This document shows positions 14,850 to 21,876 of a stretch of DNA of 21,876 bases, one piece after another. The first letter of the stretch is position 1, and each line of letters opens with the position of its first letter. Origin of the DNA: Candidatus Poseidoniales archaeon (GTDB taxonomy: Archaea > Thermoplasmatota > Poseidoniia > Poseidoniales > Poseidoniaceae); assembly GCA_003602535.1 (NCBI GenBank), contig QQSA01000032.1, positions 4,714 through 26,589 of the forward strand, in the 5' to 3' direction. Below the pieces are notes generated by a model. That model was not told the origin of the DNA and did no database searches. It worked only from the letters and a program-made list of their open reading frames with translations. The position numbers and the translations under genes are program-made.

Positions 14850-14882
14850 AAAATACCAATTGAAAAAACGAATTTTCAATTG
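14850..14882 (-). promoter_or_regulatory. Palindrome and TATA-like box upstream of the tRNA thiolase gene
   Basis: CAATTGAAAA (14857-14866) and TTTTCAATTG (14873-14882) are perfect 10-bp inverted arms around a 6-bp spacer. On the minus strand TATTTT (14855-14850) follows immediately. It would put a transcription start near 14827, about 17 nt before the ATG at 14810. A dimeric regulator bound at this position would sit over the BRE/TATA region. It could also form an RNA hairpin if transcribed from further upstream. Confidence 0.5.
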
Positions 14883-14949
14883 AAATACACAGACAAAGTT
14901 TTACCTTAAACAAAAATTGCTGTTGGCAAAATCAATTCACCCCACAAAT

Positions 14950-14962
14950 CGCCCTACGGGCG
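14950..14962. promoter_or_regulatory. GC-rich hairpin in divergent intergenic region
   Basis: CGCCC-TAC-GGGCG forms a perfect 5-bp stem with a 3-nt loop. Read on the minus strand it is CGCCC-GTA-GGGCG, a shorter version of the hairpin before thrS, with the same loop. It lies 140 nt upstream of the thiolase start. Confidence 0.4.
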
Positions 14963-14981
14963 TTGTAAAAAGCCAAACTTC

Positions 14982-14997
14982 TTGAAGCCGGTTTCAA
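14982..14997. promoter_or_regulatory. 16-bp near-palindrome upstream of the Roadblock gene
   Basis: TTGAAGCCGGTTTCAA is symmetric apart from one G/T pair. It lies 22 nt before ATG 15019. A TATA-like TTGTAAAAAG at about 14963-14972 would put transcription start inside it, which is the usual place for an archaeal repressor site. Confidence 0.35.
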
Positions 14998-15018
14998 CCT
15001 GAACCCACTTGAGCGCGC

Positions 15019-15360
15019 ATGATGCAACGCATTCTGGCCGGTTTTTCTGCTCTACCAGGGGCAGACCAAGCATACATCATCTCACGACGAGATGGCTTGG
15101 TCGCTTCAGTGGGTAAGAGAGGTCGAACACCGATGGTTGAATATGCCACCACATTGATCCAGGCTCTAGAGAAGCTTGGGAAAAGTAGAGCAATCGGAAG
15201 AGGGCTTGAACTTTGGTCTGAAGGAGAAGGGACTCTTTTACTCACTAGGTTGAGTGAAGATGCAAGCCTTATCGTGTCAGGCAAAAAAGGTGGCAGAATC
15301 GCTAGGTGGAGACACGCCATTGAATGCGATGTTGATTTGTTGAACTCTGTGATTAGGTGA
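15019..15360 (+). CDS. Roadblock/LC7-like protein, stand-alone
   Basis: 113 residues, the size of a single Roadblock/LC7 (MglB-like) domain. The sequence follows that fold. A helix with LAGFSALPGADQAYI leads into a strand, then SRRDGLVASVG, where the 'RDGL' turn is characteristic. A long helix (EYATTLIQALEKLG) and strands containing GLELWSEGEGTLLLTRL and DASLIVSG follow. In bacteria and Asgard or other archaea such domains dimerise and regulate or scaffold Ras-like GTPases; no GTPase gene is in this window. ATGATG gives two possible starts (15019 and 15022). The stop overlaps the start region of the next gene, whose product appears to carry a related domain, so the two proteins may form mixed dimers. 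The assignment rests on pattern recognition, not a search. Confidence 0.65.
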   Translation: MMQRILAGFSALPGADQAYIISRRDGLVASVGKRGRTPMVEYATTLIQALEKLGKSRAIGRGLELWSEGEGTLLLTRLSEDASLIVSGKKGGRIARWRHAIECDVDLLNSVIR

Positions 15361-15365
15361 CTGAT

Positions 15366-18300
15366 ATGTTCGATCTTCCATATGGAATACCTGTGAATGA
15401 TGAAATTGATGTTAGTGATGGTTCAATCATGCCGTTCGAGCATGGATGTATTACGACGTATTTGGGTCGTCGATCCACCGCTAGCGGACATCGTATCGTA
15501 AGAGCGGGTCGAGTAATTGGATGGATTGCTGAACCGGGCAAAGGTAGTGCTTTGCTCTGTGGTTCTGCAGCCAAAGAGCGTCTTGAAGAATTAGAAAACG
15601 ATGCTCACAGACTGATCGCAAAGGCCTGGACACAATCGGCATTAGGCTCGGTTGCAGAAACGGTTCCTGAAGCATTCGAACATTCAGCGGATATTAGAGG
15701 ATTACTTGGTTCAGGAGATTCATTGGATAGGCTACTTTCAAGAGATTTATCTGCAGTTCTTTCACATATGGTGCAACGTCCAGAAGTTAGAGGCGGAATT
15801 GCAGTTGATTCTGGTATGCTTATCGATGGCGCAGGTGATTTACCCTCCAGTGCCGATAAACTTGCAGCACAAGTCGGTGAGACTTTAGCAGGTAGGAAGG
15901 CCATGGCTAGTGATTTGGGCTTGGACGGCTCAGGGCATTGGACTTTACACACAGGGGATGGATCACTGCTACTTGCTGAGGCCGGAGATGTGGCGCTTGC
16001 CATATGGACTGAATCCGATGTTGAACATGGTCGTTTGATTAGTCAAATTGCAGCTCTCATGGATGGCCAGATAGATGCAATGGGGTCAAGGGGAGAATCA
16101 CTTTCTGATGGCCACGTAATTAGAGAGGGAAGAGGCGGAACAGATGCAATAATCTCAATGCTTACAACAGCCGTAGAGGAAGGCCTAACCGGACATCTCA
16201 CAGCTGGTAAGTCATCTAAGGCGATTAGAATTGCATTAGTGAAAGGAGTTCCAGTGGCAATGCAAGGTCCAGGAAATAACAAACTTGTAGATGCAATGAG
16301 TTCAATGACCGAATCAAGAAGGGTTTTGGCATTACATAGGCTTCCAGTTGGTACAATCTTGGGGACTGAATCTGGAAACGTTCCTGATTTTACATTATCA
16401 GGATTCTGCAGTGAGTTATCAACTACAAGGACACGATCCGAATCTCGACAAGCATTAATCATGCAAACCATGAACCAACTTTATGGATTTGAGATAGGAT
16501 TACAAAAACTTCGCAAGCAGAGGACACGCTTTGAATTTGAAATTTCAGTAGCCACTCCTTCCAAAGGATTGGCAGTAATCGATACATCATCCGGTATTGA
16601 CGATGGATTGAGAAGAAAACTTGAGAAAGCAGAACTACAGTTAGATCAGAGTAATCAAGAGATAGTTTCGCTTAGAATAGCACTTGAGTCTGCACAAAAA
16701 GCAGAGAATGCAGCTAAAGTAAATGCCAACGAAGCGAATAGACATACTGCAGATGTCCAAGAAAAGATAGCAGCATATAATCGTACAATCGATCAATTGC
16801 AAATCGATTTATCTGCTGCACAAGCTACTGCAGAGAATTCAGAATCCCGTAGCGATCGACTTTCAAAGAGAGTAAATGAGTTGGAACATCAGTTAAGCGA
16901 GAGGGCAGTAGAACTTGCAAGAATCTTAGGTGATTCCAAAGCAAGTTCAGAATTGTCATCAAAGATTGAGGAGATGGCAAACAAGGAAGCAGCACTGTCA
17001 AGTGACATTGATTCACATTCAGCGACTCTTTCTAGCATCCGTTCAAGAATCGATGATGATCAACGTCGTCAACGTATGATTGAAGAGCAAGTCGAGGCTA
17101 CTAGAGACCGACACCGTAGAGCCCAAGGAGAACTGTCTGAATTAGAATCCAAGATTAATGATTCACAATTATCATTAAAGCAAATTGAAGCAGAGTCTAG
17201 AGTTGCAAGAGAAAGAACTCAGGAAGACAGGGTCAGACTCACAGAACAAGAGAATAGAGCATCAATGATTCAATCAGAAATGAGAGAATTGATGAACGAA
17301 AGGCGCCAAGTATTGACCGAATTAGGTGATTTGGGAGCTAGAAGAGGACAAGCCGAAGCTGAATTATCAAATCTACTGAACCAAGCTGAAGCGTTAGCAA
17401 TAGCACACGAAGAGGCACTCTCTGATATCAAAGAAGCTGAAATACTTCGAGCAAAACTATCAGAGGAACCTTTGGCGCAAGCACTGTTAGAAGATGGCGC
17501 ACAATTCGATGGATTGGGACCTGTTCTTGAAAGATTAGAGCATGCTCGACACCTTGGCTACTCGGTATCTTTACTCGACCGTGCAGTAGAACGTGCATTA
17601 CAAGTTATTCAGGGGTGCGTCGACCATGTCGCAACAACTCCACGCCACCTTCTTTCTACTGAGGTAATGTCTCTCCTTGAAAGGCAAGTTCCTGAAACAG
17701 CTGGAGCCGTAAGAGGATTAGCAAGATGGTCGGTACAACAACGATTGGAACATCAACTCGGAGAAACTGTTACTCACTTAGTACTGGATCTTGAGAATTT
17801 GTTAGAAGATTATGATCGCTCTGTTACAATGTTACGAAGAATCAAGAATGTACTCGAACAATTGGAGAAACTCGGTGCACCATCAGGTCAAATTCAAGCA
17901 TTGATGAATAATACTAGAAGACCGGAATCTCTACCGGTTTTAGCTCGTGAAACTAGAGCACTAATTCAGAAGGCACTGGATGATATCCATCTTGAAGCAG
18001 ATATGCGTGATGCAGGGTCTGCAGTCAAGTTAGAAGCAACGACTAGTGCATTAGAAGAATTGCTAACCCAATTAGATGCTAGTGGTTTTGTTGATGGCGA
18101 AGTTAAGGGAGCATTGTGGGATTTCAAGAGAGACGGTATACTACCGTTTGAGAGAGATTCTGTACCGGCTGGAGAACGTGAACCGGTAAATGAAGCCGCT
18201 ATTGAACAGATGAAAGGTGAACTGATCGATGAAGAAGTAGCTGTAGCGGTAGATGTTAGTGAAGTTACAGAAGAATGGGAAGAGTTGTCAACACCTGTTG

Positions 18301-18488
18301 AAGAAGAGATTGTTAAATCAAATGAAGAAATTTTGCCATCTCTCGACGATGAAAGAGCTTCACTTGAAGAAGAGCTCGCTCGACTCGATGCTAGATGGGA
18401 AAGGAAGACCGATCCGGTTGAGCAATCAACACCATCAGATTCTACATTGCAGCAATTAGAAGATTCACTCGACGGAATCGACCTTTGA
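15366..18488 (+). CDS. Roadblock-like/coiled-coil fusion protein
   Basis: About 1040 residues. An N-terminal segment (about 20-90) has HRIVRAGRVIGWIAEPGKGS. A second Roadblock/LC7-like unit (about 140-235) contains RGGIAVDSGMLIDG, an amphipathic helix and HTGDGSLLLAE. A region near 255-345 loosely resembles DUF4388-type effector domains. A long charged coiled coil runs from about 415 to 700. A helical domain (about 700-935) follows, then a Glu/Asp-rich tail. There is no signal peptide or membrane helix, so it should be cytoplasmic. No ATPase Walker motif is seen, so it is not an SMC protein despite the coiled coil. ATG 15366 is preferred because GGTGA (15356-15360) lies 5 nt before it. GTG 15357, which overlaps the upstream stop as GTGA, is the alternative. 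A scaffold or cytoskeleton-like role is inferred. Confidence 0.72.
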   Translation: MFDLPYGIPVNDEIDVSDGSIMPFEHGCITTYLGRRSTASGHRIVRAGRVIGWIAEPGKGSALLCGSAAKERLEELENDAHRLIAKAWTQSALGSVAETVPEAFEHSADIRGLLGSGDSLDRLLSRDLSAVLSHMVQRPEVRGGIAVDSGMLIDGAGDLPSSADKLAAQVGETLAGRKAMASDLGLDGSGHWTLHTGDGSLLLAEAGDVALAIWTESDVEHGRLISQIAALMDGQIDAMGSRGESLSDGHVIREGRGGTDAIISMLTTAVEEGLTGHLTAGKSSKAIRIALVKGVPVAMQGPGNNKLVDAMSSMTESRRVLALHRLPVGTILGTESGNVPDFTLSGFCSELSTTRTRSESRQALIMQTMNQLYGFEIGLQKLRKQRTRFEFEISVATPSKGLAVIDTSSGIDDGLRRKLEKAELQLDQSNQEIVSLRIALESAQKAENAAKVNANEANRHTADVQEKIAAYNRTIDQLQIDLSAAQATAENSESRSDRLSKRVNELEHQLSERAVELARILGDSKASSELSSKIEEMANKEAALSSDIDSHSATLSSIRSRIDDDQRRQRMIEEQVEATRDRHRRAQGELSELESKINDSQLSLKQIEAESRVARERTQEDRVRLTEQENRASMIQSEMRELMNERRQVLTELGDLGARRGQAEAELSNLLNQAEALAIAHEEALSDIKEAEILRAKLSEEPLAQALLEDGAQFDGLGPVLERLEHARHLGYSVSLLDRAVERALQVIQGCVDHVATTPRHLLSTEVMSLLERQVPETAGAVRGLARWSVQQRLEHQLGETVTHLVLDLENLLEDYDRSVTMLRRIKNVLEQLEKLGAPSGQIQALMNNTRRPESLPVLARETRALIQKALDDIHLEADMRDAGSAVKLEATTSALEELLTQLDASGFVDGEVKGALWDFKRDGILPFERDSVPAGEREPVNEAAIEQMKGELIDEEVAVAVDVSEVTEEWEELSTPVEEEIVKSNEEILPSLDDERASLEEELARLDARWERKTDPVEQSTPSDSTLQQLEDSLDGIDL

Positions 18489-18497
18489 GGGATAATT

Positions 18498-18698
18498 ATG
18501 GGTTCAGTCTATCCTTTATGGATTGAAAAACTGGTTTTTCTAGCTCTATTGGCATCTAGCATATATTGCGGAATCTTACTACAAGATTATCTCTCAGGAG
18601 CGTTATTATGGCTCTCATGGATTTGTTTGTTACCAATCTTGATGCTGGTATTAACAGAGGCGATTGGTAGATTGGTACAATCAATCCATACAAAATAA
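18498..18698 (+). CDS. Small two-helix membrane protein
   Basis: 66 residues with two hydrophobic segments (about 8-28 and 34-55), separated by a short polar turn containing QDYLSG and followed by a short tail ending HTK. Family not recognised. The upstream stop codon is part of TGAGGG, an SD located 7 nt before the ATG, so it is probably co-translated with the Roadblock/coiled-coil protein. It could tether that complex to the membrane. The stop TAA directly abuts the stop of the converging 18699-19847 gene. Short but well supported by spacing and SD. Confidence 0.68.
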   Translation: MGSVYPLWIEKLVFLALLASSIYCGILLQDYLSGALLWLSWICLLPILMLVLTEAIGRLVQSIHTK

Positions 18699-19847
18699 TC
18701 ATTCACGTGTAGAGAATGATGATTCAATTAGCCCCCAGAATCTCTGCCAAGGTATTACGAAGCGCAATAGAGCCATTATTCCAAGGAATAATAGTGCAGA
18801 TATAACCAATCCATAGGTTAGTGTTAACTCGATAGATTCACCAACTTGTGCAGCCCATTGAGAACCAGTAATTCCACTAACCCAATTTAGTAATACGGAA
18901 TGGAATCCTAATGCAATCGTAGTTGCGACTATGGTTAAAGAAAGGAAAATTGCAGTGTGGCGAAGGTGCCCATTCAACAAATTGTCCATTTGAGCCACAT
19001 ATTCAGGGTCTCTTTTACAAGAATCTGGTAAGCGATATGCATATTCTAATTGTCGAATTACTCCAAATGCTGATTCTTGGAATACCATCATCAGACAAGC
19101 GATTAAGATCAAGGAAAGTTGCTCTGCAGTAACCAAACCGAATATGGTAGGGTCGGAAACTATGATTTCGAGGCTTGTCAATTGTTCACCATAACTACCA
19201 AGTTGAGATCTAATCAATGGGAATGTGAGAATTGCATGGATACCTAAGAAGAGTAGAATGAAACCAATTGACCATGCAACGCCTCTCCTTGATAGCCCCC
19301 ATATTCCTTTAGTTCCGGTAATGATTGGTAGTAAGTAGAATGTTAAGATCACTAATGAAAGCAACATCAATAGAGGCCATTCAAGCAATCGTACGACATC
19401 ATTTCCAGGTATGCTCCATCCTTCACTAATCAATTGCCAAGCATAGCTGAACACGAATCTTCCAGCAAGCATGACAATCAATAGTACAATTATACTCAGT
19501 CTAACTCTTTGTTGAACCTTAGGAGTCTGGAATGCTAGGAATGCCATTGACCCACCTAAGGCTAAACCGATTCCCATTGGGACATAGAATCTTGCTAGGC
19601 CATCGCTTCCTTCTCCTGTTAACCAATCTCCCAAAGGAAGGTCGGTCCCTAAGCCTTCTTCGAGTTTGTCAAACAGTAGTGTGTGGTCAATACTACCTAC
19701 GACGTATGTTGAAACTACTTCTAAGTACATCCAAACTAATGCCAAAGTAGCTAGAACTTGTAACGTAACAATCTGCCATTGTACACGTAATTGACGGAGA
19801 TGGAGACTTCTTGCTCCTTCACCCTGTGGAGTAACTTCACCTGCCAT
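18699..19847 (-). CDS. Eight-helix integral membrane protein of the DUF58 operon
   Basis: 382 residues, no family recognised. About eight hydrophobic segments can be placed, near residues 28-52, 92-108, 118-138, 155-178, 192-214, 245-262, 300-325 and 345-367. The loop between helices 6 and 7 is polar, with RQLEYAYRLPDSCKRDPEY and a short HLRH motif. The start at 19847 has a clear SD, GAGGTG, which contains the stop codon of the upstream DUF58 gene (TGAGGTG). The two are therefore translationally coupled, and this is the third visible gene of the operon. Membrane proteins of unclear function are common partners in MoxR-DUF58 loci. Role unknown. Confidence 0.75.
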   Translation of the reverse strand: MAGEVTPQGEGARSLHLRQLRVQWQIVTLQVLATLALVWMYLEVVSTYVVGSIDHTLLFDKLEEGLGTDLPLGDWLTGEGSDGLARFYVPMGIGLALGGSMAFLAFQTPKVQQRVRLSIIVLLIVMLAGRFVFSYAWQLISEGWSIPGNDVVRLLEWPLLMLLSLVILTFYLLPIITGTKGIWGLSRRGVAWSIGFILLFLGIHAILTFPLIRSQLGSYGEQLTSLEIIVSDPTIFGLVTAEQLSLILIACLMMVFQESAFGVIRQLEYAYRLPDSCKRDPEYVAQMDNLLNGHLRHTAIFLSLTIVATTIALGFHSVLLNWVSGITGSQWAAQVGESIELTLTYGLVISALLFLGIMALLRFVIPWQRFWGLIESSFSTRE

Positions 19848-19856
19848 AATTACACC

Positions 19857-21110
19857 TCAGTATCCTCTCACCTGCAACAGTGCTTGTGACAAGTCCATGT
19901 CTGGCATCCAATCGATTACCTGGCTGCCAAATCCAGCCAATGATGTCAATCTGTTTTGTCTTTCGAGTTTGAGAACTTCATAAGACATTCTAGGAATACG
20001 GCTAACCAATCTTTCAAAATCGATTGATGATGGTGAAAGAACAGTTACTTCGTGCCCTCTTCCAACCAGATCTCTTACTGCAGACGGTACTGTACCGTCT
20101 CCTTCACAAGATGATATGATGAATACAGGACTTCCTCTACTAAATCTTGCAGCCAGACTGTTTGTTACTGCCTGCAAAGGCATGGTGCCTCTAGGTGCAA
20201 CACCTGCTAGAGATGATAATATCTTGAAGTACTGCTTATCACCGGTATCTGGAGGTAAGAATGACAATTTTTCATCGTAAATAGTTAGAGAAACCGAGTC
20301 GCGGCGTTTGATAAAGAACGAGGCTAGACTTGCAGCAGCAACAGTCCCCATCTCTAATGGATTCTTTAGTACAGTTCCAATTCTTGCAATATCTCGACTG
20401 TCAAGAATAATGTATAGATCAGTAACAGCGTCACGACACTTTTCATTAATCATCAAGTCTCCAGTTCTTGCAAAAGCCTTCCAATTAATATTCTTGAATG
20501 GATCACCTGGCACATATTCTCTCAAGGAATAGAATTCAGTTCCAGGACCTGGTGTTCTTAGAGTGGTTGCACCAGTATACATTTTCGCAGTTCTGGAACG
20601 AATGAATGCCTCTTCAACATCACGAATTTGCGGGAAGATGATAATGTCAGAATGGTGGTCTACATACATTTCATCAATTGATAGATTGAATGTGTTACGG
20701 TATCTAAGTGATACTGGGCCTATGGAGTAGTGTCCTCTCAGCGGGCAACGTAAGACATATCGAATCCTTGCGCTTTCTCCAGGTTTGAGGTTAAGGCGCA
20801 TTTGATTCAGTCCACTTCGTAGTTTCATTTCATGCGGAACGTTGTCATAGACTTCTAATTGCTGAGTTTTACGCCTACTTCTATTGGTGACTAATAACTC
20901 GACATACAAGTCATCTCCTTTGTACAGGTTATCTGCTGAAAGAGTTCTTTGAACTTCTACATCTCCATGGCCGCTAACCCACGAGTTCACTACAATGAAT
21001 GCAATGAAAGCAAGACCTAGAATCATCATTTGGTGATTCGAAATCATCATTCCAATCAGAATCAAAGCGATTCCACCAGTGAATGTAAATGCAGCTTTAC
21101 GTGTCCACAT
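19857..21110 (-). CDS. DUF58 domain protein
   Basis: 417 residues. Two N-terminal membrane helices (about 6-24 and 28-46) are followed by a beta-rich extracytoplasmic-like domain (about 50-150) and then the DUF58 signature. This runs GTEFYSLREYVPGDPFKNIN, then WKAFART, and about 20 residues later YIILDSRD, where the DxS of a von Willebrand factor A-like fold begins (here DSR). DUF58 proteins nearly always accompany a MoxR AAA+ ATPase and are thought to work with it in complex assembly or envelope functions. The start at 21110 is chosen because TGAGGTGG (containing the upstream stop) lies 5 nt before it. The in-frame GTG at 21119 would place the SD inside the gene. No MoxR gene is in view; it may lie beyond the window's right edge. 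Confidence 0.92.
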   Translation of the reverse strand: MWTRKAAFTFTGGIALILIGMMISNHQMMILGLAFIAFIVVNSWVSGHGDVEVQRTLSADNLYKGDDLYVELLVTNRSRRKTQQLEVYDNVPHEMKLRSGLNQMRLNLKPGESARIRYVLRCPLRGHYSIGPVSLRYRNTFNLSIDEMYVDHHSDIIIFPQIRDVEEAFIRSRTAKMYTGATTLRTPGPGTEFYSLREYVPGDPFKNINWKAFARTGDLMINEKCRDAVTDLYIILDSRDIARIGTVLKNPLEMGTVAAASLASFFIKRRDSVSLTIYDEKLSFLPPDTGDKQYFKILSSLAGVAPRGTMPLQAVTNSLAARFSRGSPVFIISSCEGDGTVPSAVRDLVGRGHEVTVLSPSSIDFERLVSRIPRMSYEVLKLERQNRLTSLAGFGSQVIDWMPDMDLSQALLQVRGY

Positions 21111-21120
21111 TATATCCACC

Positions 21121-21876
21121 TCATGTTCTTCCCCAGACCTTAATTCGTTTTACAATTGCCACGGTCTGTTCCAATGAATAATTGCGGTTTTCAAATACGA
21201 ATTTGACTAGAACTGGGTCTTGTATCATGCCCTGCAATTCTCTCGCTGGTAATGAATCGAACTCTTCTCTCGTCAAACCATTTTGGTTTCGAACTTTTGA
21301 TAGGAATACTTGTTTGATCTTGTTTGATTTTGCATAATATGTGTATCTATTAGCATCACCAAACCCGTAGTAAATGATACTGAAAACATGGCGCCATGGT
21401 TCAGGGTCTTTCTTTTTCAGAAGTACTCCTTCGAATGCAATGAACAAAATTATGAACAGAAGTAACATTGCTAAACCTTCTCCAGTGAAGTACACTAGTA
21501 AGAAGTAAATTGTATTGTAAGATTCAGAAGCAATACTTGGTTGGATGTGTCTACTTTCATCAAAAATCACCATTGCGTTAGGAGCAATTTCAGGGACCTC
21601 AGTAGCATTCAGATCAGCGTATGGGTCAACTAGTGACTCTGCAATGTAATCTAAAGCCCACTTGCGATTATCATTTTTCGGAATCGGTTTATCAGCTTCA
21701 CCATACTCACCATCGTTGTATGCTTCATAATCATACATTACATTGGCTAAAGCGGAACCATCAGCAATGAATGTGATTCTTCCGCCACTGGCAAAATTAC
21801 AATCCTGTGAAATACAAACCTCGATTGAAAGGTTGAATTGACCAGACAGATCTGGTGTTTCTGAATTTTGTTCAGA
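21121..21876 (-). CDS. DUF4350-like membrane protein, C-terminal part (start outside window)
   Basis: The minus-strand frame stays open from the last base of the window to the stop at 21121-21123, giving 251 visible residues; the ATG at 21738 is internal. The visible N-terminal part runs GGRITFIADGSALAN, then DNRKWALDYIAESL and MVIFDESRH. This is the pattern of DUF4350-type domains, in which a vestigial binding fold precedes a membrane helix. One long hydrophobic segment (about residues 123-152 of the visible part, TIYFLLVYFTGEG onward) is followed by a helical tail of about 95 residues. Two cysteines (CISQDC) lie near the window edge. DUF4350 proteins sit in MoxR-DUF58 operons, matching the gene order here. 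The DUF4350 label is tentative. Confidence 0.65.
   Translation of the reverse strand, partial: SEQNSETPDLSGQFNLSIEVCISQDCNFASGGRITFIADGSALANVMYDYEAYNDGEYGEADKPIPKNDNRKWALDYIAESLVDPYADLNATEVPEIAPNAMVIFDESRHIQPSIASESYNTIYFLLVYFTGEGLAMLLLFIILFIAFEGVLLKKKDPEPWRHVFSIIYYGFGDANRYTYYAKSNKIKQVFLSKVRNQNGLTREEFDSLPARELQGMIQDPVLVKFVFENRNYSLEQTVAIVKRIKVWGRT

Noticed and set aside
14811..14879. N-terminal extension of the tRNA thiolase (MKIRFFNWYF...)
   Set aside because: It covers the palindrome and TATA-like sequence and is unlike the family, which begins at the zinc finger just after 14810.
15366..18488. SMC/Rad50-type ATPase
   Set aside because: Only the coiled coil is similar. No Walker A, Walker B or ABC signature was found at either end.
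1..21876. tRNA, rRNA, insertion sequence or integrated element
   Set aside because: No cloverleaf, rRNA core sequence, transposase motif or flanking repeats were seen; the gaps are too short for most RNA genes.

Overview
The window is one compact stretch of what is most likely an uncultivated archaeon, probably a Thermoplasmatota lineage of the marine group II (Poseidoniales) type. This placement is inferred from several features. The genome carries an archaeal-type pyrBI pair, a COG3199-type ATP-NAD kinase and a TtuA/Ncs6-type tRNA thiolase with two zinc fingers. It also has a sequon-rich surface protein with a C-terminal membrane anchor, TATA-like boxes about 25 nt ahead of apparently leaderless starts, and Shine-Dalgarno (SD) sites of GGTG/GGAGG type. 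No rRNA or tRNA gene is present to fix the lineage, and the threonyl-tRNA synthetase is of bacterial rather than classical archaeal architecture.

Layout. Positions 1-1950 hold a 5'-truncated pentapeptide-repeat protein, an SGNH-hydrolase-like lipoprotein and a DUF1772-like membrane protein, ending at a terminator-like hairpin shared with the converging ATP-NAD kinase gene. A TATA-like element at 3088-3098 appears to serve both the kinase (minus strand) and a small charged protein (plus strand). It is followed by thrS and a large membrane plus helical-repeat protein. These converge on pyrB-pyrI (minus), whose divergent partner is a two-gene plus-strand unit: a sequon-rich surface protein and a six-helix membrane protein with a long helical tail. 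That unit ends exactly where the converging ttuA/ncs6-like gene ends.

A 208-bp divergent region (14811-15018) with three inverted repeats separates ttuA from a plus-strand unit. This unit holds a stand-alone Roadblock/LC7-like protein, a 1040-residue protein that combines a second Roadblock-like domain with a long coiled coil, and a two-helix membrane peptide. The right end is a minus-strand operon of a DUF4350-like protein (N-terminus outside the window), a DUF58 protein and an eight-helix membrane protein. This resembles the MoxR-DUF58 type of envelope/co-chaperone locus, with any MoxR gene lying beyond 21876.

Genes are tightly packed. Two convergent pairs abut with no spacer and one overlaps. 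At most operon junctions the upstream stop codon lies inside the SD of the next gene. No stretch over 300 bases lacks a gene. No mobile element, CRISPR array, rRNA or tRNA was seen. The most distinctive unit is the Roadblock/coiled-coil cassette at 15019-18698.
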